This document shows, piece by piece, positions 34,873 to 43,833 of a DNA stretch of 61,594 nucleotides; position 1 is the stretch's first letter; every line of letters begins with the position of its first letter. The notes beneath the pieces were generated by a model. The model saw only the letters and a program-made list of their open reading frames with translations. It did no database searches and had not been told where the DNA came from. The stretch covers positions 1 through 61,594 of the forward strand of contig JAEZXH010000005.1 in NCBI GenBank assembly GCA_023442775.1, read 5' to 3'. The DNA comes from Bacillota bacterium (lineage in GTDB: Bacteria > Bacillota > Clostridia > Tissierellales > Peptoniphilaceae). Both the position numbers and the translations under genes were made by a program.

Positions 34873-34893
34873 CCCCTCGAAGGGGGGTATACT
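34873..34893 (+). promoter_or_regulatory. Promoter with palindrome upstream of the ybjQ remnant
   Basis: CCCCT-cga-AGGGG (34873-34885) is a perfect inverted repeat placed just in front of a TATACT -10 at 34888-34893. It overlaps the spacer region and could be an operator. Confidence 0.45.
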
Positions 34894-34929
34894 AGGGATA
34901 GATTCCACACGAACTAGAAAGGAACGTCC

Positions 34930-35043
34930 ATGTTACTGACGACCACACCCATCCTCGAAGGAAAGACCATCATCAAACACCACGGCATCGTCTTTGGAGA
35001 GACGGTTCACGGCATCAATGCCCTGAAGGACTTCGCCGCCGGG
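34930..35043 (+). pseudogene. ybjQ: Truncated YbjQ (heavy-metal-binding domain) remnant
   Basis: The first 38 codons read as a normal YbjQ/DUF74 protein (LLTTTPILEGKTIIKHHGIV, then GETVHGINALKDFAAG). The family is about 105 residues; after FAAG the frame continues into sequence that is the antisense 3' end of the eamA gene. The promoter and an AGAAAGGAA site are still intact. It is probably a deletion or rearrangement scar. Confidence 0.75.
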
Positions 35044-35921
35044 GTGCTTTTTTCATCGGGAAGGGCACTGACGCCTATGATGGAGAGGACCATGAGAAGA
35101 GCCCCGGCCCACTGGATGGCGCTGAGTCGCTCTCCTAGGAAAATCACCGCAAGGCATGCGGCGAAAACCGCCTCGAAATTCGAGAGAATCGACGCCCGTA
35201 CCGCCCCCAGGTCCCGGACCCCAAGGGCGAAGAAGAGAACCGCCACCGCCGTGGAGAGGACGCCGAGGACGAGAAGGCTCCCCCACACCGAGACCTCCGA
35301 GGGGAGGGAGAACTCACCGCGCAAGAGGCACAGCACCGTGAGGACGAGTCCCGTCTCCCAGCAGATGTGAAAACTCACCACCTCCGTGGGCAATCGCGAG
35401 AGGCCCTCGTGGGAGAGGAGGATGGTGTAGACCGCGTAGAAGAGGGCCCCCAAGAGGGAGAGGAGAATCCCAAGGGGATCGATGACGACATCCCCGGACC
35501 AGGAGAGGAGAAAGAGGGCGAGGAGGGAAAAGAAGAGACAGAGAAGTTTCATCCTCCCAATGGGCTGTTTGAAGACGAAGAACTTGATGAGGCAGACAAA
35601 GGCGGGGAAGATGGAAAACACCAAGGCCACGAGACTCGCCCCGCCCACGTAGACGGCGAGAAAGTAGAGGGTCGCAAAGAGGGGATAGGCGAAGAGCCCC
35701 AAGAGGGCGAGGATGCGCCGCTCCTCTTTCGGTGCCTTCACCGACTCGCGCCGGGCGAGGATGATGAGAAGAAGGCTCGCCGCCCCGATGAGAAAGCGCC
35801 AAGAGAGGACGAAGAGGGGGCTATAGTACTTGGCGTAGAGCCCCTTGGCCAAGACCCCCATGGAGCCAAAGGCGATGGTTGAGATGAGAACGTAGAGCGT
35901 TCCCCGAAGAGATGTTCCCAC
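35007..35921 (-). CDS. EamA/RhaT family drug-metabolite transporter
   Basis: A 304-residue DMT-superfamily exporter with ten membrane helices and two EamA repeats; FPAFVCLIKFFVFKQPIGRM and LSNFEAVFAACLAVIFLGER are typical helix-4 regions. The GTG at 35921 is chosen because GGAAAGGAG is six bases upstream. The last 14 residues, KSTPAAKSFRALMP, are encoded by antisense ybjQ sequence, so the original C-terminus has probably been replaced. Substrate unknown. Confidence 0.85.
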   Translation of the reverse strand: MGTSLRGTLYVLISTIAFGSMGVLAKGLYAKYYSPLFVLSWRFLIGAASLLLIILARRESVKAPKEERRILALLGLFAYPLFATLYFLAVYVGGASLVALVFSIFPAFVCLIKFFVFKQPIGRMKLLCLFFSLLALFLLSWSGDVVIDPLGILLSLLGALFYAVYTILLSHEGLSRLPTEVVSFHICWETGLVLTVLCLLRGEFSLPSEVSVWGSLLVLGVLSTAVAVLFFALGVRDLGAVRASILSNFEAVFAACLAVIFLGERLSAIQWAGALLMVLSIIGVSALPDEKSTPAAKSFRALMP

Positions 35922-35995
35922 GATGAACTCCTTTCCTGTTGATGCACTCATTCTACCACGAAGACCGCATGTGGCGGGAGTTTTCCCGGGGGTTG

Positions 35996-36004
35996 TGGTA
36001 TAAT
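35996..36004 (+). promoter_or_regulatory. Extended -10 promoter of gltX
   Basis: TGGTATAAT is a perfect extended -10, about 28 bp upstream of the gltX start codon. No matching -35 is seen. Confidence 0.65.
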
Positions 36005-36031
36005 ATTTCGAGAATTAGGAGGGATGAGACT

Positions 36032-37510
36032 ATGTCAGACATTCGTGTACGCTTCGCACCGAGCCCAACGGGATATCTTCACATCGGTGGATTGCGCACC
36101 GCACTTTACAACTACCTCTTTGCGAGAAAACACGGCGGGAAATTCATCCTGCGCATCGAGGACACGGACCGGACCCGCTACGTGGAAGGGGCCATCGAAA
36201 ACTTGATTCGCTCCCTGCACTGGGCGGGAATCGACTACGACGAAGGGGTCTTCGTCGAAGATGGAAAGATCGTCCAAAAGGGCGATTTCGGCCCCTACAT
36301 TCAATCGGAGCGCCTGCCCATCTACCAAGAAGTGGTGGAGCGACTCATTGAAGAGGGCCACGCCTACTACTGCTTCTGCACCAAGGAGCGCCTGGACCAC
36401 CTGCGGGAGGAACAGCGCATCAAGGGCAAGGTTCCGAAGTACGACGGCCTCTGCCGCGGCGTCAGCATTGAAGAGGCCAAGGAGCGCATCGCCAACGGGG
36501 AAGAATACGTGGTGCGCTTAAAGCTCCCCTACGACCGGGACATCACCTTTGAAGATGCGGTCCGCGGGAAGATTACCATCAACACCAACGAAATCGACGA
36601 CCAAGTCCTCATGAAGAGCGACGGCTTCCCCACCTACCACCTCGCCGTCGTCGTCGACGACCACATGATGGGCATCACCCACATCGTCCGCGGGGAGGAG
36701 TGGCTGCCCTCGACGCCGAAGCACATCTACCTCTACGAGGCCCTTGGCTGGGAAAAACCCTCCTACGTCCACCTGCCCGGCGTGTTAAACCAAGACCGGA
36801 AGAAACTCTCGAAGCGCCAAGGCGACGTCTCCGTCGAAGACTTTAAGAAGCGGGGCTACACCCCAGAGGGTCTTGTGAACTACCTCGCCCTCGTGGGTTG
36901 GAGCTCCGAGGACAACGAGGAAATCATGTCCATGGACGAGCTCATCGAACGCTTCTCCTTCGACCGGGTGGCCAAGGCCGGCGGCGTCTTCGACAAGCAA
37001 AAGCTCGACTGGGTCAACGCCCATTACCTCAAAGCCATGGACCCCGAGGAACTGACGCGCCTCGCCATCGGCTACATCGACGAGGCGGGGCTCATGAAAG
37101 AGGAGAGCGCCGAGGGACACATCCACTGGCTCACCAAGGCGGTAACCCTCGTCCAAGACTCCCTCTCCCGGATCGAAGAGGTCCCCGAGAAGATCCGCTT
37201 CCTCTTTGGAGAGTTAGACATCACCGAAGAGGAGGCCCGGGAGCTCTTGATGGCCGAACAGGTCCCCGAACTCTTAGATGCCCTGGAAGAAGAGTTAAAC
37301 GCCGTGGAGAGCGTCGATGAAGAGTTCGCCTCGACGGTGATGAAGCGGGTGCAAAAGAAGACGGGAATCAAGGGGAAAAACCTCTTCATGCCCGTGCGCG
37401 CCGCCCTCACCGGAAACGTCCACGGCCCAGATTTGACGAGCACCCTTCTCCTTCTCGGGAAGAAGAAGATGTTAAAGCGCATCGCCGCTGCCCGCGCCCT
37501 ACGAGGATAA
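36032..37510 (+). CDS. gltX: Glutamate-tRNA ligase
   Basis: A 492-residue class I aminoacyl-tRNA synthetase. The HIGH-type motif is in RFAPSPTGYLHIGGLRT and the KMSKS-type motif is KKLSKRQGDV. In organisms that lack GlnRS it charges both tRNA-Glu and tRNA-Gln. The ATG at 36032 has AGGAGGG upstream and starts with the family consensus SDIRVRFAPSPTG; the frame is open further 5' through the promoter. It leads a housekeeping run. Confidence 0.96.
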   Translation: MSDIRVRFAPSPTGYLHIGGLRTALYNYLFARKHGGKFILRIEDTDRTRYVEGAIENLIRSLHWAGIDYDEGVFVEDGKIVQKGDFGPYIQSERLPIYQEVVERLIEEGHAYYCFCTKERLDHLREEQRIKGKVPKYDGLCRGVSIEEAKERIANGEEYVVRLKLPYDRDITFEDAVRGKITINTNEIDDQVLMKSDGFPTYHLAVVVDDHMMGITHIVRGEEWLPSTPKHIYLYEALGWEKPSYVHLPGVLNQDRKKLSKRQGDVSVEDFKKRGYTPEGLVNYLALVGWSSEDNEEIMSMDELIERFSFDRVAKAGGVFDKQKLDWVNAHYLKAMDPEELTRLAIGYIDEAGLMKEESAEGHIHWLTKAVTLVQDSLSRIEEVPEKIRFLFGELDITEEEARELLMAEQVPELLDALEEELNAVESVDEEFASTVMKRVQKKTGIKGKNLFMPVRAALTGNVHGPDLTSTLLLLGKKKMLKRIAAARALRG

Positions 37511-37527
37511 CAAAGAAAGGAGAGGTC

Positions 37528-38574
37528 ATGCACACGAAAGTCGTCACCATTCCCTCTCCACAGGAGAGCGCCGCCATCGAGGAGGTGGGGCGCGCCCTCG
37601 CAGAGGGAAAACTCGTCGTCATCCCCACGGAGACCGTCTATGGACTCGGGGCCAATGGCCTCAAAGAAGAGGCGGTGGAGGGCATCTTTCGCGCCAAGGG
37701 CCGTCCCAGTGACAACCCCCTCATTCTTCACGTCGCCGAAGAGGCCCAGGTGGAGGAGCTCGTCGCCGAGACTCCAAAGGCGGCAAGAGATGCCATGGCC
37801 GTCTTTTGGCCCGGGCCCCTCACCATGATCTTCAAGAAGAGTGACCTCGTCCCCGACGCGGTGAGTGCAGGGCTCGATACCGTCGCCATTCGCATGCCCG
37901 ATCACCCGGTGGCCCACGCCATCTTAGCCGCCGCCGCGGTCCCCGTCGCCGCCCCCTCGGCGAACCTCTCGGGAAAGCCCTCGCCGACGAAGGCCTCCCA
38001 CGTTATCGAGGACCTCTCGGGGAAGGTGGACATCATCGTCGACGGTGGCAGTACCAACCTGGGCATCGAGTCCACGGTCCTAGACGTCACCACGAACCCT
38101 CCGATGATTCTTCGACCGGGGGGAGTCACAAAGGAGGAACTGGAGACGATTCTAGGCCCCGTCGGCCTCGATAAGACCGTCCTCGACGCCGACTCCTCCG
38201 AGGTCCCCAAGAGTCCGGGACAGAAGTATCGTCACTACGCCCCAAAGGGGGAATGCACCCTCTTTGCAGGCAATCTCACCAACGTCGCCAAGGAGGTCAA
38301 CCGGCGCATTGCCATGGCCAAGGGCAAGCGCTGCGCCGTCATGGCCACCGAGGAGACCCTCTCCATGTACGAGGGGATGGATCTTCTCTTGAACATGGGC
38401 TCGCGGACGAATCTCTCGGAAGTGGCCCACAACATCTTCGATCAGTTGCGCCGCTGCGACGAGGAGAATATGGAACTCATCTTCGTCGAGGGATTTGAGT
38501 TTGAAGGCCTCGGCGCAGGGATTATGAATCGACTCTTAAAGGCCGCCGGGGGAAAGGTCGTCCTCGGCCTCTAG
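37528..38574 (+). CDS. ywlC: L-threonylcarbamoyladenylate synthase (Sua5/YwlC type)
   Basis: A 348-residue enzyme that makes threonylcarbamoyl-AMP from threonine, bicarbonate and ATP for the t6A37 tRNA modification. The YrdC domain shows PTETVYGLGANG, AKGRPSDNPLILHV and APSANLSGKPSPTKA; the C-terminal Sua5 domain makes this the long form rather than the short TsaC. It follows gltX by 17 bp with AGAAAGGAG, so translation-related genes share an operon. Confidence 0.93.
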   Translation: MHTKVVTIPSPQESAAIEEVGRALAEGKLVVIPTETVYGLGANGLKEEAVEGIFRAKGRPSDNPLILHVAEEAQVEELVAETPKAARDAMAVFWPGPLTMIFKKSDLVPDAVSAGLDTVAIRMPDHPVAHAILAAAAVPVAAPSANLSGKPSPTKASHVIEDLSGKVDIIVDGGSTNLGIESTVLDVTTNPPMILRPGGVTKEELETILGPVGLDKTVLDADSSEVPKSPGQKYRHYAPKGECTLFAGNLTNVAKEVNRRIAMAKGKRCAVMATEETLSMYEGMDLLLNMGSRTNLSEVAHNIFDQLRRCDEENMELIFVEGFEFEGLGAGIMNRLLKAAGGKVVLGL

Positions 38575-38592
38575 TTTAGAAAGAGGAAGCAC

Positions 38593-39024
38593 ATGAAGAT
38601 CGTCTTTGCAGCAGATCACGGCGGAGTCCACTTAAAGGACGCCCTCGCCGCCTACGCCAAGGAGCTGGGACACGAGGTCCTAGACCTGGGCACCCACGGC
38701 GAGGAGAGTGTGGACTATCCCGCCTATGGGAGAAGGGCCGCCGAGGCCGTGGTTGCAGGAGAGGCAGAGCGGGGAGTCGTCTGTTGCGGCAGCGGCATCG
38801 GCATCTCCATCGCCGCCAACAAAGTCAAGGGGGCGCGGTGCGCACTCGTCTCCGAACCCTATGCCGCCGCCATGAGCCGCCGGCACAACAACGCCAACCT
38901 CATCGCCTTCGGGGGTCGCTTCGTCGGCGTGGACTTGGCGAAGGCGGCCCTGGAAGCCTTTTTGAACACGGAATTTGAAGGGGGACGCCACGCCCGTCGC
39001 GTCGACGCCCTCGAAGAGGAATAA
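38593..39024 (+). CDS. rpiB: Ribose-5-phosphate isomerase B
   Basis: A 143-residue RpiB/LacAB-family isomerase interconverting ribose 5-phosphate and ribulose 5-phosphate. ADHGGVHLKD, the catalytic Cys region GVVCCGSGIGISIAANK and SRRHNNANLIAFGGR are intact. The same neighbourhood (ywlC, rpiB, upp) is seen in B. subtilis. Confidence 0.95.
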   Translation: MKIVFAADHGGVHLKDALAAYAKELGHEVLDLGTHGEESVDYPAYGRRAAEAVVAGEAERGVVCCGSGIGISIAANKVKGARCALVSEPYAAAMSRRHNNANLIAFGGRFVGVDLAKAALEAFLNTEFEGGRHARRVDALEEE

Positions 39025-39033
39025 GGAGGTCCT

Positions 39034-39663
39034 ATGGCAAAGACTACGGTGATCGATCACCCTCTCATTCAACACAAACTGACGATTTTGCGAAAAGAGG
39101 ACACCACCTCCATGGAGTTTCGCAAGATCATCACCGAGATGGCCCTCTTGATGGGCTATGAAGTCACCCGGGATTTTCCCACCACCATCATCCCCATCAA
39201 GACGCCGATGGAGGAGACGGAGGGCGTGGAAATCAGCGGGAAGAAAGTGGTCCTCGTCCCCATTCTTCGGGCGGGGCTCGGGATGGTGGACGGCATGCTC
39301 CAACTCATCCCCGGCGCTCGCGTCGGCCACGTCGGCCTCTACCGTGACCCCGAGACCTTGACTCCCGTGGAGTACTACTGCAAGATGCCCGGGGACTTGG
39401 AGGATCGTCAGGTTCTCCTCCTCGACCCGATGCTCGCCACTGGGGGCTCCCTCTCCGCGGCGGCGACTTTCATCAAGGAGCGCGGTGCAAGAAACATCAA
39501 GGCGGTGTGCATCCTCGCCGCTCCCGAGGGCATCGAAGCCTTCCATCGCGACCACCCTGACATAGACCTCTACGTCGCGGCGGTGGACCGTTGCCTCAAT
39601 GACCACGCCTACATCCTCCCGGGCCTTGGGGATGCGGGGGACCGTCTCTTCGGGACAAAGTAA
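39034..39663 (+). CDS. upp: Uracil phosphoribosyltransferase
   Basis: A 209-residue salvage enzyme making UMP from uracil and PRPP. The PRPP-binding loop is LLDPMLATGGS and the RAGLGMVDGM segment is conserved. AAGGAGGT sits in front of the ATG, 9 bp after rpiB. Its stop overlaps the next start by one base. Confidence 0.95.
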   Translation: MAKTTVIDHPLIQHKLTILRKEDTTSMEFRKIITEMALLMGYEVTRDFPTTIIPIKTPMEETEGVEISGKKVVLVPILRAGLGMVDGMLQLIPGARVGHVGLYRDPETLTPVEYYCKMPGDLEDRQVLLLDPMLATGGSLSAAATFIKERGARNIKAVCILAAPEGIEAFHRDHPDIDLYVAAVDRCLNDHAYILPGLGDAGDRLFGTK

Positions 39664-40688
39664 TGCAAGTCCCCTGGATTGCCCTCTGTCTCGCGGCGGC
39701 CTTGTCCCTGGTCCTCACCCCTGTGGCGCGGCGTCTCTCGGTGCATTATGGCATCATCGACGTGCCCCGGGACAACCGACGGATGCATAAACGCCCCATT
39801 CCCCGGGCAGGTGGCCTGGGGATGGTGGCGTCTTTTCTCATCGTCCTCTTCCTGTGCCTGCCCATGACCCCGAAGCTTTTCGCCCTCGCCGCAGGGTCTC
39901 TCATCATTGCGGCGACGGGACTTCTCGACGACCTGCGGGACTTAAAGCCTCGGACGAAGCTCATCTGTCAGATTGTCGCAGCCCTCGTCCTCATCCTAGG
40001 CGGGGTGCGCATCACCTTCTTCACCGACCCCTTTAACGCCTACGGCCTCGTGGCCCTCAAGGTCTTGATGGTGCCGGTGACCCTCTTTTGGATTGTGGGC
40101 ATCACCAATACGGTGAACCTCATCGACGGCCTCGATGGCCTCGCCGCCGGAGTCTCCATGATCTGCGCCCTCTCCTTGATGGCCATTGCGGGACGCTTTG
40201 GAAACGCCCATGTGAGCCTCATCGCCGCCATTCTCGCCGGGGTCTGCCTCGGGTTTTTGCCCTACAACTTCAATCCCGCCTCGGTGTTTATGGGAGACGT
40301 GGGAGCCCTCTTCCTGGGATTCGTCCTCTCCTACATCTCCATCGAAGGGGTGATGAAGTCCACGGCCCTCATTACCGTCGTCTTTCCCGTCCTCATCCTA
40401 GGCGTGCCCATCTTCGACACCACCTTTGCCATCATCCGGCGCATCCTCTCGGGGAGAAACGTCATGAGCGCCGACAAGGGACACCTTCACCATCGCCTCC
40501 TCGCCAAGGGCCTCACCCAACGGGAGACGGTGAGCTGTCTCTACCTCATCAGCGCCGTCTTTGGCCTTCTGGCCAACCTCGTCAGTCGGCTGCCCTCCCA
40601 AGTGGGCTTTGGGATTAGCCTCGTCATCGTACTCGCCGTCGTCGTCATCGCCTTTTACGCCGGCATGTTTTCCCATCGGGAGGAGTGA
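39663..40688 (+). CDS. tagO: Undecaprenyl-phosphate GlcNAc-1-phosphate transferase (TagO/WecA)
   Basis: A 341-residue membrane enzyme of the MraY/WecA family with about ten helices. Conserved segments: DVPRDNRRMHKRPIPRAGGL, LLDDLRDLKPRTK, NTVNLIDGLDGLAAG and NPASVFMGDVGALFLGF. It starts teichoic-acid or other wall-polymer synthesis on the lipid carrier. The following epimerase gene fits that pathway. Confidence 0.92.
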   Translation: MQVPWIALCLAAALSLVLTPVARRLSVHYGIIDVPRDNRRMHKRPIPRAGGLGMVASFLIVLFLCLPMTPKLFALAAGSLIIAATGLLDDLRDLKPRTKLICQIVAALVLILGGVRITFFTDPFNAYGLVALKVLMVPVTLFWIVGITNTVNLIDGLDGLAAGVSMICALSLMAIAGRFGNAHVSLIAAILAGVCLGFLPYNFNPASVFMGDVGALFLGFVLSYISIEGVMKSTALITVVFPVLILGVPIFDTTFAIIRRILSGRNVMSADKGHLHHRLLAKGLTQRETVSCLYLISAVFGLLANLVSRLPSQVGFGISLVIVLAVVVIAFYAGMFSHREE

Positions 40689-40693
40689 TTGAG

Positions 40694-41803
40694 ATGAAGA
40701 AAGTCTTAAGCGTCTTTGGCACCCGCCCCGAGGCCATCAAGATGGCTCCCGTGGTGAAGGCCCTCGAAAAGAGAGAGGACCTCGCCTCGGTGGTGGTGGT
40801 CACCGGCCAGCATCGGGCCATGCTCGACCAAGTCCTCTCCATCTTCGACATCGTCCCGGACCACGACCTGAACATTTTCAAGCCGGGCCAGACCCTCGAG
40901 GACATCACCTGCGCCTCCCTCTGTGGATTGCGGGACATCTTAGCCGAGGAAAAACCGGATCTTCTCCTCGTCCAAGGGGACACCACCACGGTATTTTCCG
41001 CGGCACTCGCCGCTTTCTACCAACAGATTCCCATCGGCCACGTCGAGGCCGGACTTCGGAGCTACAACCTCTATTCCCCCTTCCCCGAAGAGGCGAACCG
41101 TAAGCTCACCGGCGTTCTCGCCTCCACCCACTTCGCCCCGACGAAGAGAAACAAAGAGGCCCTCCTCGCCGAGGGAGTACAGGAGAGCCGCATCTTCATC
41201 ACGGGAAACACGGTCATCGATGCCCTCGCCTACACCGTGAAGGAGGACTTTCCCTTCGAGGAAGAGCTCGCTCACATCGACTGGGAGAACCACCGTGTGA
41301 TTCTTCTCACGAGCCACCGCCGGGAGAACCTGGGCCGGCCCATGGAGGAGATCTTCTCTGCGGTGCGCCAAATCGCCGAGGAGTTCGACGACGTCCTCAT
41401 CGTCTTCCCGCGCCACTTAAACCCCAAGGTCCGGGAGATTTCCGATCGGGCCTTAGGGAAACATCCTCGAATTCTCATGATTGAGCCCCTGGATTATCTT
41501 CCCTTTACGAACCTCATGGCCCGGTGCCACCTCGTTCTCACCGACTCCGGCGGAGTCCAAGAAGAGGCCCCAAGTCTCGGGGTTCCCGTCCTCGTCCTTC
41601 GGGAGGAGACGGAGCGTCCCGAGGGCATAGATGCCGGGACGGCGCGCCTTGTGGGGACCCATGAAGAGGACATCCTCGCCGCGGTGCGCGAACTCTTGGA
41701 AAACCCCGCCGCCCACGACGCCATGGCCCACGCCGTCAATCCCTATGGGGACGGCCACGCCGCAGAGCGCATTGTCGACATCATTGTGAACCACATTTTC
41801 TGA
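40694..41803 (+). CDS. mnaA: UDP-N-acetylglucosamine 2-epimerase
   Basis: A 369-residue non-hydrolysing epimerase producing UDP-ManNAc. The start VLSVFGTRPEAIKM, HVEAGLRS and the TDSGGVQEEAPSLG active-site region are clear. The ATG at 40694 has GGGAGGAG eight bases upstream; an upstream in-frame GTG is less likely. With tagO it supports wall teichoic acid or capsule linkage synthesis. Confidence 0.94.
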   Translation: MKKVLSVFGTRPEAIKMAPVVKALEKREDLASVVVVTGQHRAMLDQVLSIFDIVPDHDLNIFKPGQTLEDITCASLCGLRDILAEEKPDLLLVQGDTTTVFSAALAAFYQQIPIGHVEAGLRSYNLYSPFPEEANRKLTGVLASTHFAPTKRNKEALLAEGVQESRIFITGNTVIDALAYTVKEDFPFEEELAHIDWENHRVILLTSHRRENLGRPMEEIFSAVRQIAEEFDDVLIVFPRHLNPKVREISDRALGKHPRILMIEPLDYLPFTNLMARCHLVLTDSGGVQEEAPSLGVPVLVLREETERPEGIDAGTARLVGTHEEDILAAVRELLENPAAHDAMAHAVNPYGDGHAAERIVDIIVNHIF

Positions 41804-41819
41804 TTTTTTAGGAGGAACT

Positions 41820-41978
41820 ATGAACAACATCTTGCGTGTGGGTCTTCTTGCGATCCTCATCGTCTTCATCTTGGAGTTTGCCTTAAAGCTTGCCGCCAAC
41901 GTCTTTGGAGGACTCATCGCCCTCGCCGTCCTCATCATCCTCGTCGGCATCTACAAGGAAGTGAAAAATCGGAACTAG
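41820..41978 (+). CDS. Small membrane peptide (52 residues)
   Basis: An AGGAGGA site six bases before the ATG opens a 52-codon gene with two hydrophobic stretches (LRVGLLAILIVFILEFAL and LIALAVLIILVGIY) and a basic end EVKNRN. It follows mnaA by 16 bp and uses the GC-rich codons of its neighbours, so it is a real gene. Family unknown; it might assist the preceding membrane enzyme. Confidence 0.7.
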   Translation: MNNILRVGLLAILIVFILEFALKLAANVFGGLIALAVLIILVGIYKEVKNRN

Positions 41979-41981
41979 GAC

Positions 41982-42010
41982 TTGCCAAGGCGAGACTTTT
42001 TCTGTATACT
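41982..42010 (+). promoter_or_regulatory. Promoter of the metNIQ operon
   Basis: TTGCCA, 17 bp, TATACT, directly in front of the SAM-I riboswitch. Confidence 0.8.
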
Positions 42011-42024
42011 CTATACCAATATCC

Positions 42025-42147
42025 GTTATCGAGAGTGGTGGAGGGACTGGCCCGATGAAGCCCGGCAACCTGGAGTCATCCGTGGTGCTAAAACCAGCGG
42101 CGATGCCGAGTGATAACAAGAGCTCCTCGGCTGAGGGGCTTTTTTTA
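42025..42147 (+). promoter_or_regulatory. SAM-I (S-box) riboswitch with terminator
   Basis: The S-box aptamer is textbook: TTATCGAGAGTGGTGGAGGG, CTGGCCCGATGAAGCCCGGC, AACC, GGTGCTAAAACCAGC and GATAACAAG. It ends in an 8-bp terminator AGCTCCTC/GAGGGGCT (42121-42140) with a T-run. High SAM should stabilise the aptamer and stop transcription before metN. Confidence 0.96.
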
Positions 42148-42170
42148 TGAAGTTAGAAAGGAGGCGCACC

Positions 42171-43178
42171 GTGATCGAAGTCAAACACTTGGTGAAGGAA
42201 TTCACCCTGGGGGAGCGAGTCTTTCGCGCTGTTGACGACGTGAGCTTCTCTGTGAAAAAGGGAGAGATCTACGGCATCATCGGCCTTTCCGGAGCGGGGA
42301 AGTCCACCTTGGTGCGCTGTTTGAATCGCCTCGAAGAGCCCACCAGCGGCTCGATTCGCATCGATGGCGTGGACCTCTTGGGGCTGTCGAAGAAGGAGCT
42401 TCTCGAGGAGCGCAAAGAGATTGGGATGATTTTTCAGGCCTTCCACCTCTTTCACCAAAAGACGGTCTACGAAAACGTGGCCTATCCCCTGGAGATTCGT
42501 CACACCCCGAAGGAGGAGATCAAGGCCCGGGTCGAGGAACTCCTCGCCTTTGTCGACCTGCTCCCGCGAAAGGATGCCTATCCCGCCGCCCTCTCCGGAG
42601 GCCAGAAGCAGCGGGTCGCCATTGCAAGAGCCCTCGCCACAAAGCCGAAGATTCTCCTCTCCGACGAGGGGACCAGTGCCCTGGACCCGGCGAATACGAA
42701 GCAAATCCTCTCCCTTCTTCGCCGCGCCGTCGACGCCTTTGGGATGACCGTCGTCATGATTACCCACCAGATGGAGGTGGCGAAGGAAATCTGTGACCGG
42801 GTCGCCGTCATGGAGGCGGGGCGCATCATCGAAGAAAACACGGTGGAAGAACTCTTCCGCGCCCCGAAGACGGAGCGGGCGAAGAGCTTCGTCGCCGATC
42901 TTCGCACCACCCCCGAAGAGATTCTCGTCGACGGCAACGAGTTTCAGGGAAAAGTCCTGCGCTTAAGCTACGACGGCACCACCGTCGGCGCTCCGATTCT
43001 CTCCCACCTCGTGAGAAATTACGACGTAGACGTGAACATCATCGCGGGAAACATCAACCGCATCGGCGCGGAACACATGGGGGTCATGGTGGTGGAACTT
43101 CTGGGAGAGCCGGAGAACATCTACCGCGCCATGGCCGACCTTGAGCGTCGGGGACTCAGACCGGAGGTGATGGAATGA
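42171..43178 (+). CDS. metN: Methionine ABC transporter ATPase
   Basis: A 335-residue ATPase with Walker A GLSGAGKST, signature LSGGQKQRVAIARAL and a C-terminal NIL domain (about 255-335) that senses methionine. The Walker B segment reads ILLSDEGTSALDP, with Gly where most relatives have Ala. The GTG at 42171 follows GAAAGGAGG and is preferred over an upstream ATG lying in the riboswitch terminator tail. Confidence 0.93.
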   Translation: MIEVKHLVKEFTLGERVFRAVDDVSFSVKKGEIYGIIGLSGAGKSTLVRCLNRLEEPTSGSIRIDGVDLLGLSKKELLEERKEIGMIFQAFHLFHQKTVYENVAYPLEIRHTPKEEIKARVEELLAFVDLLPRKDAYPAALSGGQKQRVAIARALATKPKILLSDEGTSALDPANTKQILSLLRRAVDAFGMTVVMITHQMEVAKEICDRVAVMEAGRIIEENTVEELFRAPKTERAKSFVADLRTTPEEILVDGNEFQGKVLRLSYDGTTVGAPILSHLVRNYDVDVNIIAGNINRIGAEHMGVMVVELLGEPENIYRAMADLERRGLRPEVME

Positions 43179-43825
43179 AGGACATCTTTTCCATTGTGGG
43201 CCCGGCGATTCCCGAGACCCTCTACATGGTCTTCGTCTCCACGGCGCTGGCCCTACTCATCGGATTACCCATCGCCGTCATTATGGTGCTGACGCGAGAA
43301 GATGGCCTCTCGGAGAATCGGTTTATCTACCGCATTCTCGACGGGATTGTGAACGTCCTGCGCTCCTTTCCCTTCGTCATCCTGATCCTCGTCGTCTTTC
43401 CCCTCTCCCGGTTCATTGTGGGCAAGGCCATTGGCACCACCGCCGCCATCGTCCCCTTGACCGTCGCCGCCGCCCCCTTTGTGGCCCGGCTCATGGAGAG
43501 CACCTTCCTCGAGGTGGACAAGGGACTCATTGAAGCGGCAAAGGCCATGGGGTCCACGAATTCCCAAATCGTCTGGAAGGTCCTCATCCCCGAGGCCATG
43601 CCCTCCATCGTCCACGGCATCACCATGACCCTCATCAACGTGGTGAGCTACTCCGCCATGGCGGGAATTTTAGGGGGCGGGGGACTGGGAGACGTGGCCA
43701 GCCGCTACGGCTACCAGAGAAACCAACTGGACATCCTCTGGGCGTCGGTGCTCGTCATCATCGTCATGGTCCAAATCGTACAATTCGTCGGCAATCGCCT
43801 CGCTGAGGCCATCAATAAGAAATGA
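43175..43825 (+). CDS. metI: Methionine ABC transporter permease
   Basis: A 216-residue permease with five helices and the EAA-type segment STFLEVDKGLIEAAKAMGST, followed by VLIPEAMPSIVHGITM. The ATG overlaps the metN stop (ATGA). It forms the channel of the methionine importer. Confidence 0.94.
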   Translation: MKDIFSIVGPAIPETLYMVFVSTALALLIGLPIAVIMVLTREDGLSENRFIYRILDGIVNVLRSFPFVILILVVFPLSRFIVGKAIGTTAAIVPLTVAAAPFVARLMESTFLEVDKGLIEAAKAMGSTNSQIVWKVLIPEAMPSIVHGITMTLINVVSYSAMAGILGGGGLGDVASRYGYQRNQLDILWASVLVIIVMVQIVQFVGNRLAEAINKK

Positions 43826-43833
43826 GGAAACAC

